Shown here: one piece after another, positions 56,851-64,000 of the stretch | Layout: the number at the start of each line of letters is the position of its first letter | How positions within the stretch are numbered: position 1 is the stretch's first letter | Source of the DNA: Streptomyces sp. AP-93 | Lineage (GTDB): Bacteria; Actinomycetota; Actinomycetes; Streptomycetales; Streptomycetaceae | Length of the DNA: 64,000 nt | Direction: 5' to 3' | Assembly: GCF_022808175.1 (NCBI RefSeq) | Contig: NZ_JALGBX010000010.1 | Coordinates: forward strand, 124,001-188,000 | Position numbers and translations under genes: made by a program | The notes under the pieces: model-generated | Seen by the model: only the letters and a program-made list of their open reading frames with translations | Databases searched by the model: none | Told to the model about the DNA's origin: nothing

Positions 56851-58152
56851 GTTTTTGTACTCGACAAGCACCAGAGGCCGTTGCAGCCCACCAACCCAGC
56901 GCGGGCACGGAAGCTGCTCAAGAAGGGACGTGCTGTTGTCCACCGGCACACACCCTTCGTCATCCGGTTGAAGGACCGCACCGTCGCCGAAAGCGAGATC
57001 GACGGGGTAGAGCTGGGTATCGACCCCGGCAGCAAGTGCACTGGTATCGCTGTGTTCACCGCCGAGGCGGGGGAACGCCGGGGCCGGTACAGCATCCAGC
57101 TTGATCACCGGGGCGCGACCATCCGCAAGAAGATGGAGCAGCGCGCCGCCTACCGGCGGGGCCGCCGTACCCGGAACCTGCGTCACCGCGCCCCGCGTTT
57201 CCTCAACCGCACGAAGCCGAAGGGCTGGCTCGCCCCGTCTCTCCGTCATCGCGTGGTCACCACCCTGTCGTGGACGAACCGGCTGGCCCGCTGGGCTGCT
57301 GTCCGCAGCGTGCATGTGGAACGGGTCGCGTTCGACACACACGCAATCAGCGCCGGGAAACCACTGGAAGGCGCGGAGTACCAGCACGGCACCCTCCACG
57401 GCATGGAGGTGCGCGAGTACCTGCTGGCCAAGTTCGGCCGGGCCTGCATCTACTGCGGTATCACCGGCGTGCCGCTCAACATCGATCACGTCCACCCCCG
57501 GTCAAAGGGTGGATCGGATCGGGTCTCCAACCTGCTCCTGGCCTGCATCCCCTGCAACGAGGCCAAGTCGAACCGGCCGGTGGAGGAGTTCGCGCCCCGG
57601 CGGGCCGCCGACATCCTCAAGCGGGCCAAATCCCCCCTCCGGGACGCGGCAGCCGTCAACTCCACCAGGGGGGCACTACAGCGGGCCCTCGACGCCCTGT
57701 TCCCCACCCACACCGCCAGTGGTGGGCGCACCAAGTGGAACCGGCAGCGGACCGGGCTGGCGAAAACCCACAGCCTGGACGCCCTCGCAGTCGGCGAGCT
57801 CGACACCGTCACCGAGACCGTTGCCACGGTCCTGGTCACCGGATGCGCAGGGCGCGGCACCCACACCCGCACCCGGCCGGACAAGCACGGCTTCCCCCGA
57901 CTACGGATGCCCCGGCGCAAACAGTTCTTCGGCTACGCCACCGGCGACCTCGCCCGCGCAGTCGTTCCCACAGGCAAGAACGCGGGCACCCACACCGGAC
58001 GCATCGCTGTCCGATCCACCGGCAGCTTCAACATCACCACCGCTCAGGGCACCGTCCAAGGCGTCCGGCACAAACACTTCCGCCTCCTCCAGCGGGCAGA
58101 CGGCTACGCCTACAGCACAAGGCCCGAACGAAAGACCACCGATGCCGCCTGA
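56614..58152 (+). CDS. iscB: IscB RNA-guided DNA endonuclease
   Basis: 512 residues from TTG 56614 (GGAGGTGA at 56601-56608). Residues ~79-120 form the PLMP domain (HVFVLDKHQRPLQPTNPARA). RuvC-I is GIDPGSK (Asp ~137), the arginine-rich bridge helix follows (MEQRAAYRRGRRTRNLRHR), RuvC-II is VHVERVAFD (Glu ~236), HNH lies between CIYCG and CIPCN with IDHVHP (His ~292) and Asn ~306, and RuvC-III is THSLDAL (His ~386, Asp ~389). The C-terminal TAM-reading domain ends in RHKHFRLLQRADGYAYS. All catalytic residues are present, so it is probably active with its omega RNA. The first ~78 residues overlap the RNA and look unlike protein. Confidence 0.9.
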   Translation: MATFRSRQKTDRAVLPQQLALEFESADTPRIGDETGLEGRKAPGAEHVREETSAASSGGRGVTLQSSGAGEEPRERHPHVFVLDKHQRPLQPTNPARARKLLKKGRAVVHRHTPFVIRLKDRTVAESEIDGVELGIDPGSKCTGIAVFTAEAGERRGRYSIQLDHRGATIRKKMEQRAAYRRGRRTRNLRHRAPRFLNRTKPKGWLAPSLRHRVVTTLSWTNRLARWAAVRSVHVERVAFDTHAISAGKPLEGAEYQHGTLHGMEVREYLLAKFGRACIYCGITGVPLNIDHVHPRSKGGSDRVSNLLLACIPCNEAKSNRPVEEFAPRRAADILKRAKSPLRDAAAVNSTRGALQRALDALFPTHTASGGRTKWNRQRTGLAKTHSLDALAVGELDTVTETVATVLVTGCAGRGTHTRTRPDKHGFPRLRMPRRKQFFGYATGDLARAVVPTGKNAGTHTGRIAVRSTGSFNITTAQGTVQGVRHKHFRLLQRADGYAYSTRPERKTTDAA

Positions 58153-58264
58153 CCGCCAGAGCACTGTGATTCGCCCCGGCGGCGAGTCCCAGCCGTATTC
58201 CGGCTCCGCAGGAGCTCTGTTTCCTCCCCCAGCCAAAGCAGGGGGTTTCCACGAAGGGATCACG

Positions 58265-58303
58265 ATGACCGGCCAGCCAACCAACCAAGGGGCCGCGCGA
58301 TGA
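58265..58303 (+). CDS. Short leader ORF before the epimerase gene
   Basis: ATG 58265 opens a 12-codon frame (MTGQPTNQGAAR) whose TGA overlaps the epimerase ATG (ATGA at 58300). It begins right at the right edge of the IscB element, so it may be the stub of a longer pre-insertion frame or a natural translation-coupling leader. Confidence 0.35.
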   Translation: MTGQPTNQGAAR

Positions 58304-59325
58304 GGGTGCTGCTGATCGGAGCCAACGGATACCTCGGGCGCTACGTCGCGGACCGGCTGCTCGCCGACCCCGCGGTCCAGCTCACCGCGCTCGGCCGCGG
58401 AGACGACGCCGACGTCCGCTTCGACCTCGCCACCGGCAGCCCCGGCGCGCTCACCCGGTTCCTCGACGCCGTCCACCCGGGCGTCGTCATCAACTGCGCC
58501 GGCGCCACCCGGGGCGGCGCCCGCGAGCTCACCCGGCACAACACCGTGGCCGTCGCCACCATCTGCGAATCGCTGCGCCGCAGCGGCTGCGGCGCCCGGC
58601 TCGTCCAGCTCGGCTGCGCCGCCGAGTACGGGCCCAGCCAGCCCGGGTCGTCCACGGCCGAGGACGCCGTGCCCAGACCGGGAGGGCCGTACGGAGTCAG
58701 CAAACTCGCCGCCACCGAGCTCGTACTGGGCTCCGGGCTGGACGCCGTCGTCCTGCGGGTCTTCTCGCCCGTCGGCCCCGGCACCCCCGCCGGATCCCCC
58801 CTCGGCCGGCTCGCCGAGGCCATGCGGCGCGCGATGCAGTCCGGGGACGGCGAGCTCAAGCTCAGCGGACTCGGCGTGCAGCGCGACTTCGTCGACGTAC
58901 GGGACGTGGCGCGGGCGGTGCACGCCGCCTCGCTGTCGGCCGCCCAGGGCGTCGTGAACATCGGCACCGGCCGGGCGGTCCGGCTGCGCGACGCGGCCGC
59001 CGTGCTGGCGCGGGTCGCCGGGTACGGAGGCTCGCTGCACGAGATCGACGTACCGCAGCACGGACAGCACGCCCAGCACCCGCAGGCGCACGGGCACCCC
59101 GGGCGGCCCGCCGGGCTCGCCGCCATCGGCTCCCCGCGCTCCGAGGCCACGGCCGAGCAGCTCGCCGCCGCGACGGCCCAGCCGCCGTACCCCTACCCGG
59201 ACGGCTGCGGAGCCTGGCAGCAGGCGGATGTCCGTACCGCCCGCGACCGGCTCGGCTGGCGGCCGCGGATCAACCTGGAGGAGTCCCTCGCGGACATCTG
59301 GATGGAGGCGGCGTGCCGCATCTGA
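58300..59325 (+). CDS. NAD-dependent sugar-nucleotide epimerase/dehydratase
   Basis: 341-residue extended short-chain dehydrogenase. The Rossmann motif GANGYLGRYVADRLL binds NAD(P); the catalytic YGVSK supplies Tyr and Lys, while the usual Ser position lies in QLGCAAEYGP and is altered. C-terminal half with RDFVDVRDVARAV is typical of UDP-sugar epimerases. Within this cluster it may convert UDP-GlcNAc to UDP-GalNAc for the PelF-like enzyme, which is inference. It overlaps the next gene by 13 bases. Confidence 0.87.
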   Translation: MRVLLIGANGYLGRYVADRLLADPAVQLTALGRGDDADVRFDLATGSPGALTRFLDAVHPGVVINCAGATRGGARELTRHNTVAVATICESLRRSGCGARLVQLGCAAEYGPSQPGSSTAEDAVPRPGGPYGVSKLAATELVLGSGLDAVVLRVFSPVGPGTPAGSPLGRLAEAMRRAMQSGDGELKLSGLGVQRDFVDVRDVARAVHAASLSAAQGVVNIGTGRAVRLRDAAAVLARVAGYGGSLHEIDVPQHGQHAQHPQAHGHPGRPAGLAAIGSPRSEATAEQLAAATAQPPYPYPDGCGAWQQADVRTARDRLGWRPRINLEESLADIWMEAACRI

Positions 59326-60065
59326 CCACCCCGCCGGCCGCCGGCCAGGCGGCCACCGAGGCGGGCCGGCTCGGATTGGGGGTCCCGGGGTACGCGCATC
59401 CGCTCCTGGCCCCGGTGGAGTGGGCCGAGCTGACCCGGCCCGGCACGCCGCTGCACTGGGCCGTCCTCAACGTCACGGACGGGCCGGGCGGCCGGCCCGA
59501 CCCGCACTGCACGGAGGCGGCCGCGAAGCTCCGTAGGGCGGGCGGCGCGGTCCTCGGGCATCTCGCGATGCGAGACGGGGAGCGGTCGTTCGGGGAGCTC
59601 GTCTCCGACGCCCACCGCTTCCGCGACTGGTACGGAGCCGACGGCTTCTACCTCGCGGGCGCCCCGGCCGGGAAGGCGGAACTGGCCTCCGTGCGCCGGG
59701 TCGCGGACACCCTGCGGGGGCTCGGCGAGGGCCTGCGGATCGTCCTCGGACACGGCACCCACCCCTATGAGGGGTACACGGAAACCGCGGACCAGCTGGT
59801 CACCTTCTCCGGGACCTGGGCCGACTACCGGTGGTCGCAGGTGGCGGAGTGGACGGCGGACCACCCGCCGGAGACGTTCTGCCACCTCGTGCACGGAGTA
59901 CCGCGCACGCACCTGGAGGAAGCGCTCCGGATCGCCCGCTGGCAGGGCGCGGGGACCATCTGGTTCACCGACCGGCGCGGGGCCGCGGGCCGGGACCCGT
60001 GGGCGTCGATGCCCGGGTACTGGGACGAAATCGTCTCGCGGATCGGACCGGGTGTCTCGGAATGA
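59313..60065 (+). CDS. Spherulin-4-like (GH135-type) protein
   Basis: 250 residues from GTG 59313. The barrel pattern GLGVPGYAHPL, HWAVLNVTDGPG, LRRAGGAVLGHLA, HRFRDWYGADGFYLAG matches the spherulation-specific family 4, which includes Sph3 glycosidase and the hydrolase domain of PelA. In active members the fourth strand ends with an Asp-Glu pair; here it reads DGFYLAG, and there is no signal peptide. It may therefore be a cytoplasmic sugar-binding or otherwise changed enzyme. Encoded with the epimerase. Confidence 0.8.
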   Translation: MPHLTTPPAAGQAATEAGRLGLGVPGYAHPLLAPVEWAELTRPGTPLHWAVLNVTDGPGGRPDPHCTEAAAKLRRAGGAVLGHLAMRDGERSFGELVSDAHRFRDWYGADGFYLAGAPAGKAELASVRRVADTLRGLGEGLRIVLGHGTHPYEGYTETADQLVTFSGTWADYRWSQVAEWTADHPPETFCHLVHGVPRTHLEEALRIARWQGAGTIWFTDRRGAAGRDPWASMPGYWDEIVSRIGPGVSE

Positions 60066-60128
60066 AGGAGGGCGTGGCAGTGTTACGGGAAGAACCACCG
60101 TTAAGACTTAATCATCTACGGAGTCCCC

Positions 60129-61307
60129 GTGTCGCTGCCACCCCTGGTAGAGCCAGCTGCTGAGCTCACCGTTGACGAGGTCCGTCGGTACTCCCGCCAC
60201 CTGATCATCCCCGACGTGGGGATGGACGGCCAGAAGCGCCTGAAGAACGCCAAGGTGCTGGCCGTGGGCGCGGGCGGCCTCGGCTCGCCCGCCCTCATGT
60301 ACCTGGCCGCGGCCGGCGTCGGCACGCTGGGCATCGTGGAGTTCGACGAGGTCGACGAGTCGAACCTCCAGCGCCAGATCATCCACAGCCAGGCGGACAT
60401 CGGCCGTTCCAAGGCCGAGTCGGCCCGCGACAGCGTGCTGGGCATCAACCCGTACGTGAACGTGGTCCTGCACGAAGAGCGGCTCGAAGCCGACAACGTG
60501 ATGGAGATCTTCAGCCAGTACGACCTCATCGTCGACGGCACGGACAACTTCGCCACGCGCTACCTCGTGAACGACGCCTGCGTGCTGCTGAACAAGCCGT
60601 ACGTGTGGGGCTCGATCTACCGCTTCGACGGCCAGGCCTCGGTCTTCTGGTCCGAGCACGGCCCGTGCTACCGCTGCCTCTACCCGGAGCCGCCCCCGCC
60701 GGGCATGGTCCCGAGCTGCGCCGAGGGCGGCGTGCTGGGCGTGCTCTGCGCGTCCATCGGGTCCATCCAGGTCACCGAGGCCATCAAGGTCCTCACGGGC
60801 GTCGGCGAGTCGCTGGTCGGCCGTCTGATGATCTACGACGCCCTGGAGATGCAGTACCGCCAGGTCAAGGTCCGCAAGGACCCCGACTGCGCGGTCTGCG
60901 GTCCGAACGCGACCGTCACCGAGCTCATCGACTACGAGGCCTTCTGCGGCGTCGTGTCGGAGGAGGCCCAGGAGGCCGCGCTCGGCTCGACGATCACTCC
61001 CAAGCAGCTCAAGGAGTGGATCGACGGCGACGAGCCGATCGAGATCATCGACGTCCGTGAGATCAACGAGTACGAGATCGTCTCGATCCCCGGCGCGAAG
61101 CTGATCCCCAAGGGCGAGTTCCTGATGGGCACCGCCCTCGCGGACCTGCCGCAGGACAAGCGCATCGTCTTGCACTGCAAGACGGGTGTCCGCAGTGCGG
61201 AAGTCCTCGCGGTCCTGAAGTCCGCGGGCTTCGCGGACGCGGTCCACGTCGGCGGCGGCGTCATCGGCTGGGTCCACCAGATCGAGCCCGAGAAGCCGGT
61301 CTACTAA
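60129..61307 (+). CDS. moeZ: MoeZ adenylyltransferase/sulfurtransferase
   Basis: 392 residues from GTG 60129 (CGGAG upstream). The E1-like adenylation domain has AVGAGGLGSPALMYLAAAG and NLQRQIIH, with the zinc cysteines in PCYRCLYPEP and CAVCG; the C-terminal rhodanese domain carries the active Cys in LHCKTGVRS. It activates and thiolates the C-termini of small sulfur carrier proteins for molybdopterin, thiamine, cysteine and thio-metabolites. Orthologue of Rv3206c by position and domains. TTAAG-A-CTTAA at 60101-60111 lies upstream in the promoter region. Confidence 0.95.
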   Translation: MSLPPLVEPAAELTVDEVRRYSRHLIIPDVGMDGQKRLKNAKVLAVGAGGLGSPALMYLAAAGVGTLGIVEFDEVDESNLQRQIIHSQADIGRSKAESARDSVLGINPYVNVVLHEERLEADNVMEIFSQYDLIVDGTDNFATRYLVNDACVLLNKPYVWGSIYRFDGQASVFWSEHGPCYRCLYPEPPPPGMVPSCAEGGVLGVLCASIGSIQVTEAIKVLTGVGESLVGRLMIYDALEMQYRQVKVRKDPDCAVCGPNATVTELIDYEAFCGVVSEEAQEAALGSTITPKQLKEWIDGDEPIEIIDVREINEYEIVSIPGAKLIPKGEFLMGTALADLPQDKRIVLHCKTGVRSAEVLAVLKSAGFADAVHVGGGVIGWVHQIEPEKPVY

Positions 61308-61315
61308 GACTTGAT

Positions 61316-63417
61316 CCGCAATTCACCAGAGGGTGAGCTGCGGGTCGCAGCCGGGGCGGGGGCCGGGTGCTCCAGCGTGGTCACGCACAAGGCGTGTCTC
61401 ATCTGGGGTTACTCGGTCTCGCCGTCCGGCGGTTCGGGGAGCAGAGGTTCCACGGCGTTGCCGTGGGACTGCCACGCGACCAGCACCCCGAGGGGTGGTC
61501 TGGCACGGTGTGGGTGACTCCCGCAGGGCTTCTTCCAGCCCTTCGGAGAAGATGATCTGTGCGTGCCGGGACGCGGTGGTGTCCAGGCATGCGGACTTCG
61601 GGTCCTCCACGTCGGCGAAGCGGACGAATGCGGCCAGGGCGGCGGACACCAAGTCACGCTTGCCGACCAGGCCGCACGCGATGCACTTGTGTTCCCGGTC
61701 CCGCAGTGACTTGTTGACCCTCTCTCCGCACAGGCAGTGCTGGGACAGGGCGGTGGACCAGGTGGAGGCCCGTACGAGTCGCCCGTCCGTAGCCTGGCAC
61801 TCACGTTCAAGTGCGGCGATGAGCAGGCCGGGTGTGGTCTGGGACAGGCGCTTGCCCACAGCCGGTACCAGGTGCGGATGTCGCAGTCCTCGACCACGAG
61901 CACGGGGCCGTGGGCGGCGATGATCTGCCGGGCGACCGTGCGGGCGCGGTGGCGGCGGTGCTCTGCCATCGAGGCAGTGTGCTCGGCCTGGCGGGCGCGC
62001 TGCTCCCGGTAGTTCACCGACAGCCGGTCACGACGGAACGCCTGCTTGGGCACCCCGTCGACGCGGGCAGCGCGGGCACCACCGGGAACGACGACGGCCT
62101 TGGGCTCCAGGCCCTTGGCGGCCCGCTGCCCTGCCCGTCGGGTCTGCTTCTTGGACAGCCCGTACTGTGCGGTGTTCGTTGCCCGGCGGGAGCGCTCCAG
62201 CGCCCGCGCCCGGCCGCGCCGCTTCTTCGCCTCGCGCTCCAGCAGTGCCTGTTCCTCGGGGCTGAGGGTGATCTCCGTGGAGGCCGGGGCGCCGTCGGCG
62301 AGGCCCAGGCTGGCGGGGAACGAGACGATCGAGACGTTGGAGACGTTGCCGTCCACCCCGCCGATCCGGTCCAGGGCGGCGGCCTGCTCGCGCATGGCCC
62401 GCACGCTGGGGGCGGTGTAGCCGGGGCCGAGGATCATCAGGTGGGCTTCGTATACCCAGCCGCCCGGCGCAGACGCCTTGCGGCGGCGTACGAGATCGAC
62501 CTTGTGTCAGCGGCCGGGATTCGACAGGAAGTATTCGGCACGCGCCCACTGGCCGGGCTGCTGCGGCACCCGCACTGGGAGTACGAGGTCACCCCGGCTC
62601 CCGTCGGGGCCGCCCGCGAACACCACGGCGAGCGGGCCCGCGTGGTCCCACCACGTGGCCTTCCGCTTGCCCGGCTTTCCCGACGCCGTGGTCTTGCCGG
62701 TGGGCACGACTCCGGACGGCGCAGCCGACACGGGCATCCGGCGGGGCTGCTGAAGGGTGTGCCGACCGCCGTCGGCGTGGCCAATCGTGTGGCCCTGGAG
62801 GGTGCCGACGAGGCGAAAGGTCTCCCACTTGCGGTCGGCGGTGTGCGAGCGGGCACGGCCGGGGATGCGGGTGAAGTCGTTCCAGCGGCCCGTCTTCGGA
62901 CGGCCGTGCCGCTTGCCGGTGGTGTCGGCGAACAGGTGCCGCTGGACGCCGTTCCATACCTCGTCGGCCATGTGCATGGCCAGGGCCTTCGAGGCGTGGT
63001 GCTTCAAGTGCCCCGAGGTTTCGAGATGCTTGTACGCGCACCGCTCCAGGGCCTCGCGGTTGAGGCCGAGGCGCTGCCGTACGGCCTTCGCCCCGTCGCG
63101 GTCCCGCTCGTGGAACGCGGCCCAGTAGGCATCGACCTTGGCGCGGGCATCGCGCTGGACGGCCCGCTTGATCGACCACATGGAGCCGAACAACTTCTCC
63201 AACCGGGCCAGGTCGCCGAGGTCGGTGACGGCCAGCGGCAGCACCATCACCGACACCTGCCCGTCATCGGGCTTCTTCCACGTCGGGGCCTTGCTCTTCC
63301 CCCGGAACCTGCGCGTCTGAGCAGCCCGCACCACTGTCACACCCCCCGTTACGGTTGAGCCGACTATCGACACGCTGTGCACCAAATCGGTGACTCCCTG
63401 TTGAGGATTGGCGCAGC
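61316..63417 (-). mobile_element. Degenerate TnpB-like element
   Basis: A segment holding one decayed nuclease pseudogene on the minus strand, inserted just after moeZ. At its 3' edge two hairpins lie in tandem: TCACC/GGTGA-type (61323-61327 with 61332-61336) and GCTGCG-GGT-CGCAGC (61337-61351), as at the right end and guide RNA of TnpB elements. The other edge is not clear; I place it near 63417 by the end of recognisable coding sequence. No transposase is present. Confidence 0.5.
61323..63340 (-). pseudogene. Large TnpB-like RuvC/zinc-ribbon nuclease, disrupted
   Basis: Reading from GTG 63340 (after GGGGGG) one frame runs to an in-frame TGA at 62507-62509, continues in the same frame (DLVRRRKASAPGGWVYEAHL) to about 61853, then shifts by one base. 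Restored it would be about 670 residues. RuvC-like pieces are GGVDGNVSNVSIVSF, VLVVEDCDIRTWYRLW and KRDLVSAALAAFV, with a zinc ribbon CLCG ... CIACG. The first ~300 residues are an extra helical N-domain not found in ordinary ~400-residue TnpB. A missing G in TGGGCAAG would explain the frameshift. Not functional as it stands. Confidence 0.75.
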
Positions 63418-63645
63418 TCAAGGTTGCCGTCCGGCACGTCTGCAATCTCTGTCCGCGTCGAAGGCCAACGTCATCAGCCTGCGCCCAAGGTCCCTGCTCC
63501 AGTGGACCGGACTCACCGTCAAGCGTTCCTCGTCCTGGTCGCCGGCGTCGCTGCCCTCAGACCCGGGCCGGGGTGCGGGCGGCCCTGGGTGCTCCTGCTG
63601 GATAACCGGGTCCCTCGCAGCCATCGCGTGGCGCACCAGCCTCAC
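63418..63645 (-). CDS. Hypothetical small ORF upstream of the TnpB-like pseudogene
   Basis: 75 codons from GTG 63645 (or 68 from ATG 63624), ending 77 bases before the pseudogene start. The C-terminal part is basic and helical (WSRDLGRRLMTLAFDADRDCRRAG); the N-terminal part is Pro/Gly/Asp-rich. No family recognised. Could be a passenger of the element, or non-coding sequence with a chance open frame. Confidence 0.3.
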   Translation of the reverse strand: MRLVRHAMAARDPVIQQEHPGPPAPRPGSEGSDAGDQDEERLTVSPVHWSRDLGRRLMTLAFDADRDCRRAGRQP

Positions 63646-63659
63646 GCACCGCCAGCTAG

Positions 63660-64000
63660 CTAGACGGGCGAGGTCGGCGCCGGGGACTTCGACGCCGTGC
63701 AGACCGTGCCCGCGCCGGGCACCTTCCCGTCGAGCAGGTAGGAGTTGACGGCCTGCTGCACGCAGGGGTCGCCGCTGTTGTAGGCGCCGTGCCCCTCGCC
63801 CTTGAAGGTGAGCTCCACACCGACGCCGGGGCCGAGCCGCTCCGCCATCTTGCGGGCGCCCTCGTACGGGGTCGCCGGGTCGCCGGTGTTGCCGATCACC
63901 AGGATGGGCGCCGAGCCGGGGGCGGAGACGTCCGGGGTGTTCCAGACGCCCGCGACGGGCCAGTCGGTGCAGCCCATCATGGCCCAGCCGAGGAAGTCCC
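63660..64000 (-). CDS. Secreted alpha/beta hydrolase, TAP-type peptidase (partial)
   Basis: C-terminal ~112 residues of a gene that continues past the window. It has the TAP-like C-terminal domain of tripeptidyl aminopeptidases: acid in GNTGDPATPY and His in GEGHGAYNSG, with cysteines that form disulfides in exported members (MGCTDWP, DPCVQQ, TVCTAS). Homologues are secreted or lipid-anchored peptidases of Streptomyces. The Ser nucleophile and signal peptide lie outside the window. Confidence 0.85.
   Translation of the reverse strand, partial: DFLGWAMMGCTDWPVAGVWNTPDVSAPGSAPILVIGNTGDPATPYEGARKMAERLGPGVGVELTFKGEGHGAYNSGDPCVQQAVNSYLLDGKVPGAGTVCTASKSPAPTSPV

Larger units (their letters stand above)
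56515..58261 (+). mobile_element. IscB-carrying element (IS200/IS605-like, non-autonomous)
   Basis: About 1.75 kb inserted between two genes of the polysaccharide cluster. The left end has an 8-bp imperfect hairpin (56525-56532 with 56537-56544, loop TGAA); the right end has GCTCC-GCA-GGAGC (58203-58215) and CCCCC/GGGGG (58226-58230 with 58241-58245), as subterminal hairpins of this family. GGGATC occurs at both edges (56520, 58256). No tnpA transposase is present, so it would be mobilised in trans. Exact ends are uncertain by several bases. Confidence 0.7.

Noticed and set aside
61333..61923. Plus-strand open frame of 196 codons across the TnpB-like pseudogene end.
   Set aside because: It is antisense to the zinc-ribbon/RuvC coding sequence and shows no domain of its own.
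62507..62509. Selenocysteine readthrough at the in-frame TGA of the TnpB-like gene.
   Set aside because: A separate single-base deletion already disrupts the gene, and no SECIS-like structure was evident; simple decay is the better explanation.

Overview
The window is about 70% GC or more, with strong third-position GC bias, GTG/TTG/CTG starts, purine-rich Shine-Dalgarno sites, leaderless genes and GC-rich hairpin terminators. Its gene content (mycothiol, Streptomyces-type small proteins, BldK-like peptide importers) points to a Streptomyces chromosome, and the gene order is core-genome-like. Two blocks keep the order I recall from Mycobacterium tuberculosis: dapE, LOG, folP2, DivIVA-like, tag, DUF3117, O-methyltransferase, sigE, rseA, htrA, tatB, mrp (Rv1202-Rv1229c), and rhlE-type helicase, ferritin-like protein, DUF3107, TetR, DUF3152, moeZ (Rv3206c-Rv3211). 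No tRNA, rRNA or CRISPR array was seen.

Layout. 1-13.4 kb: two tandem, paralogous five-gene oligopeptide ABC importer operons (binding lipoprotein, two permeases, two ATPases) separated by a GNAT gene and a GNAT remnant. 13.5-24.8 kb: mycothiol gene mshB, membrane and cell-wall proteins, a 7Fe ferredoxin, and diaminopimelate genes dapC and dapE. 25-35.9 kb: folP2-like gene, tag, enoyl-CoA hydratase, then the envelope-stress group sigE, anti-sigma factor, htrA, tatB, and mrp. 35.9-45.3 kb: DUF1003 protein, an MgtE-N/CBS protein without a membrane channel, corA, SUFU, PHP phosphoesterase, marC and a lipase-like hydrolase. 45.4-53.4 kb: DEAD-box helicase, ferritin-like protein, DUF3107, TetR regulator, hydrolase and a DUF3152 protein with a metzincin-type zinc motif.

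53.7-64 kb is the least ordinary part. A PelF-like glycosyltransferase, a membrane protein, a sugar-nucleotide epimerase and a spherulin-4-like protein form a probable exopolysaccharide cluster ending next to moeZ. It is interrupted by a mobile element carrying an apparently intact IscB (RuvC plus HNH RNA-guided nuclease, the Cas9 ancestor family) with a structured upstream RNA region. Just beyond moeZ lies a second element with a large TnpB-like RuvC/zinc-ribbon nuclease gene, broken by an in-frame stop and a one-base deletion. The window ends inside a secreted TAP-type peptidase gene.

Regulatory features include a repeated leaderless-promoter pattern (TANNNT, 6-7 nt, start codon), an ECF-type promoter in front of sigE, a 60-bp perfect palindrome terminator, dispersed GC-rich repeats in convergent gaps, and a probable TetR-type operator upstream of the enoyl-CoA hydratase.
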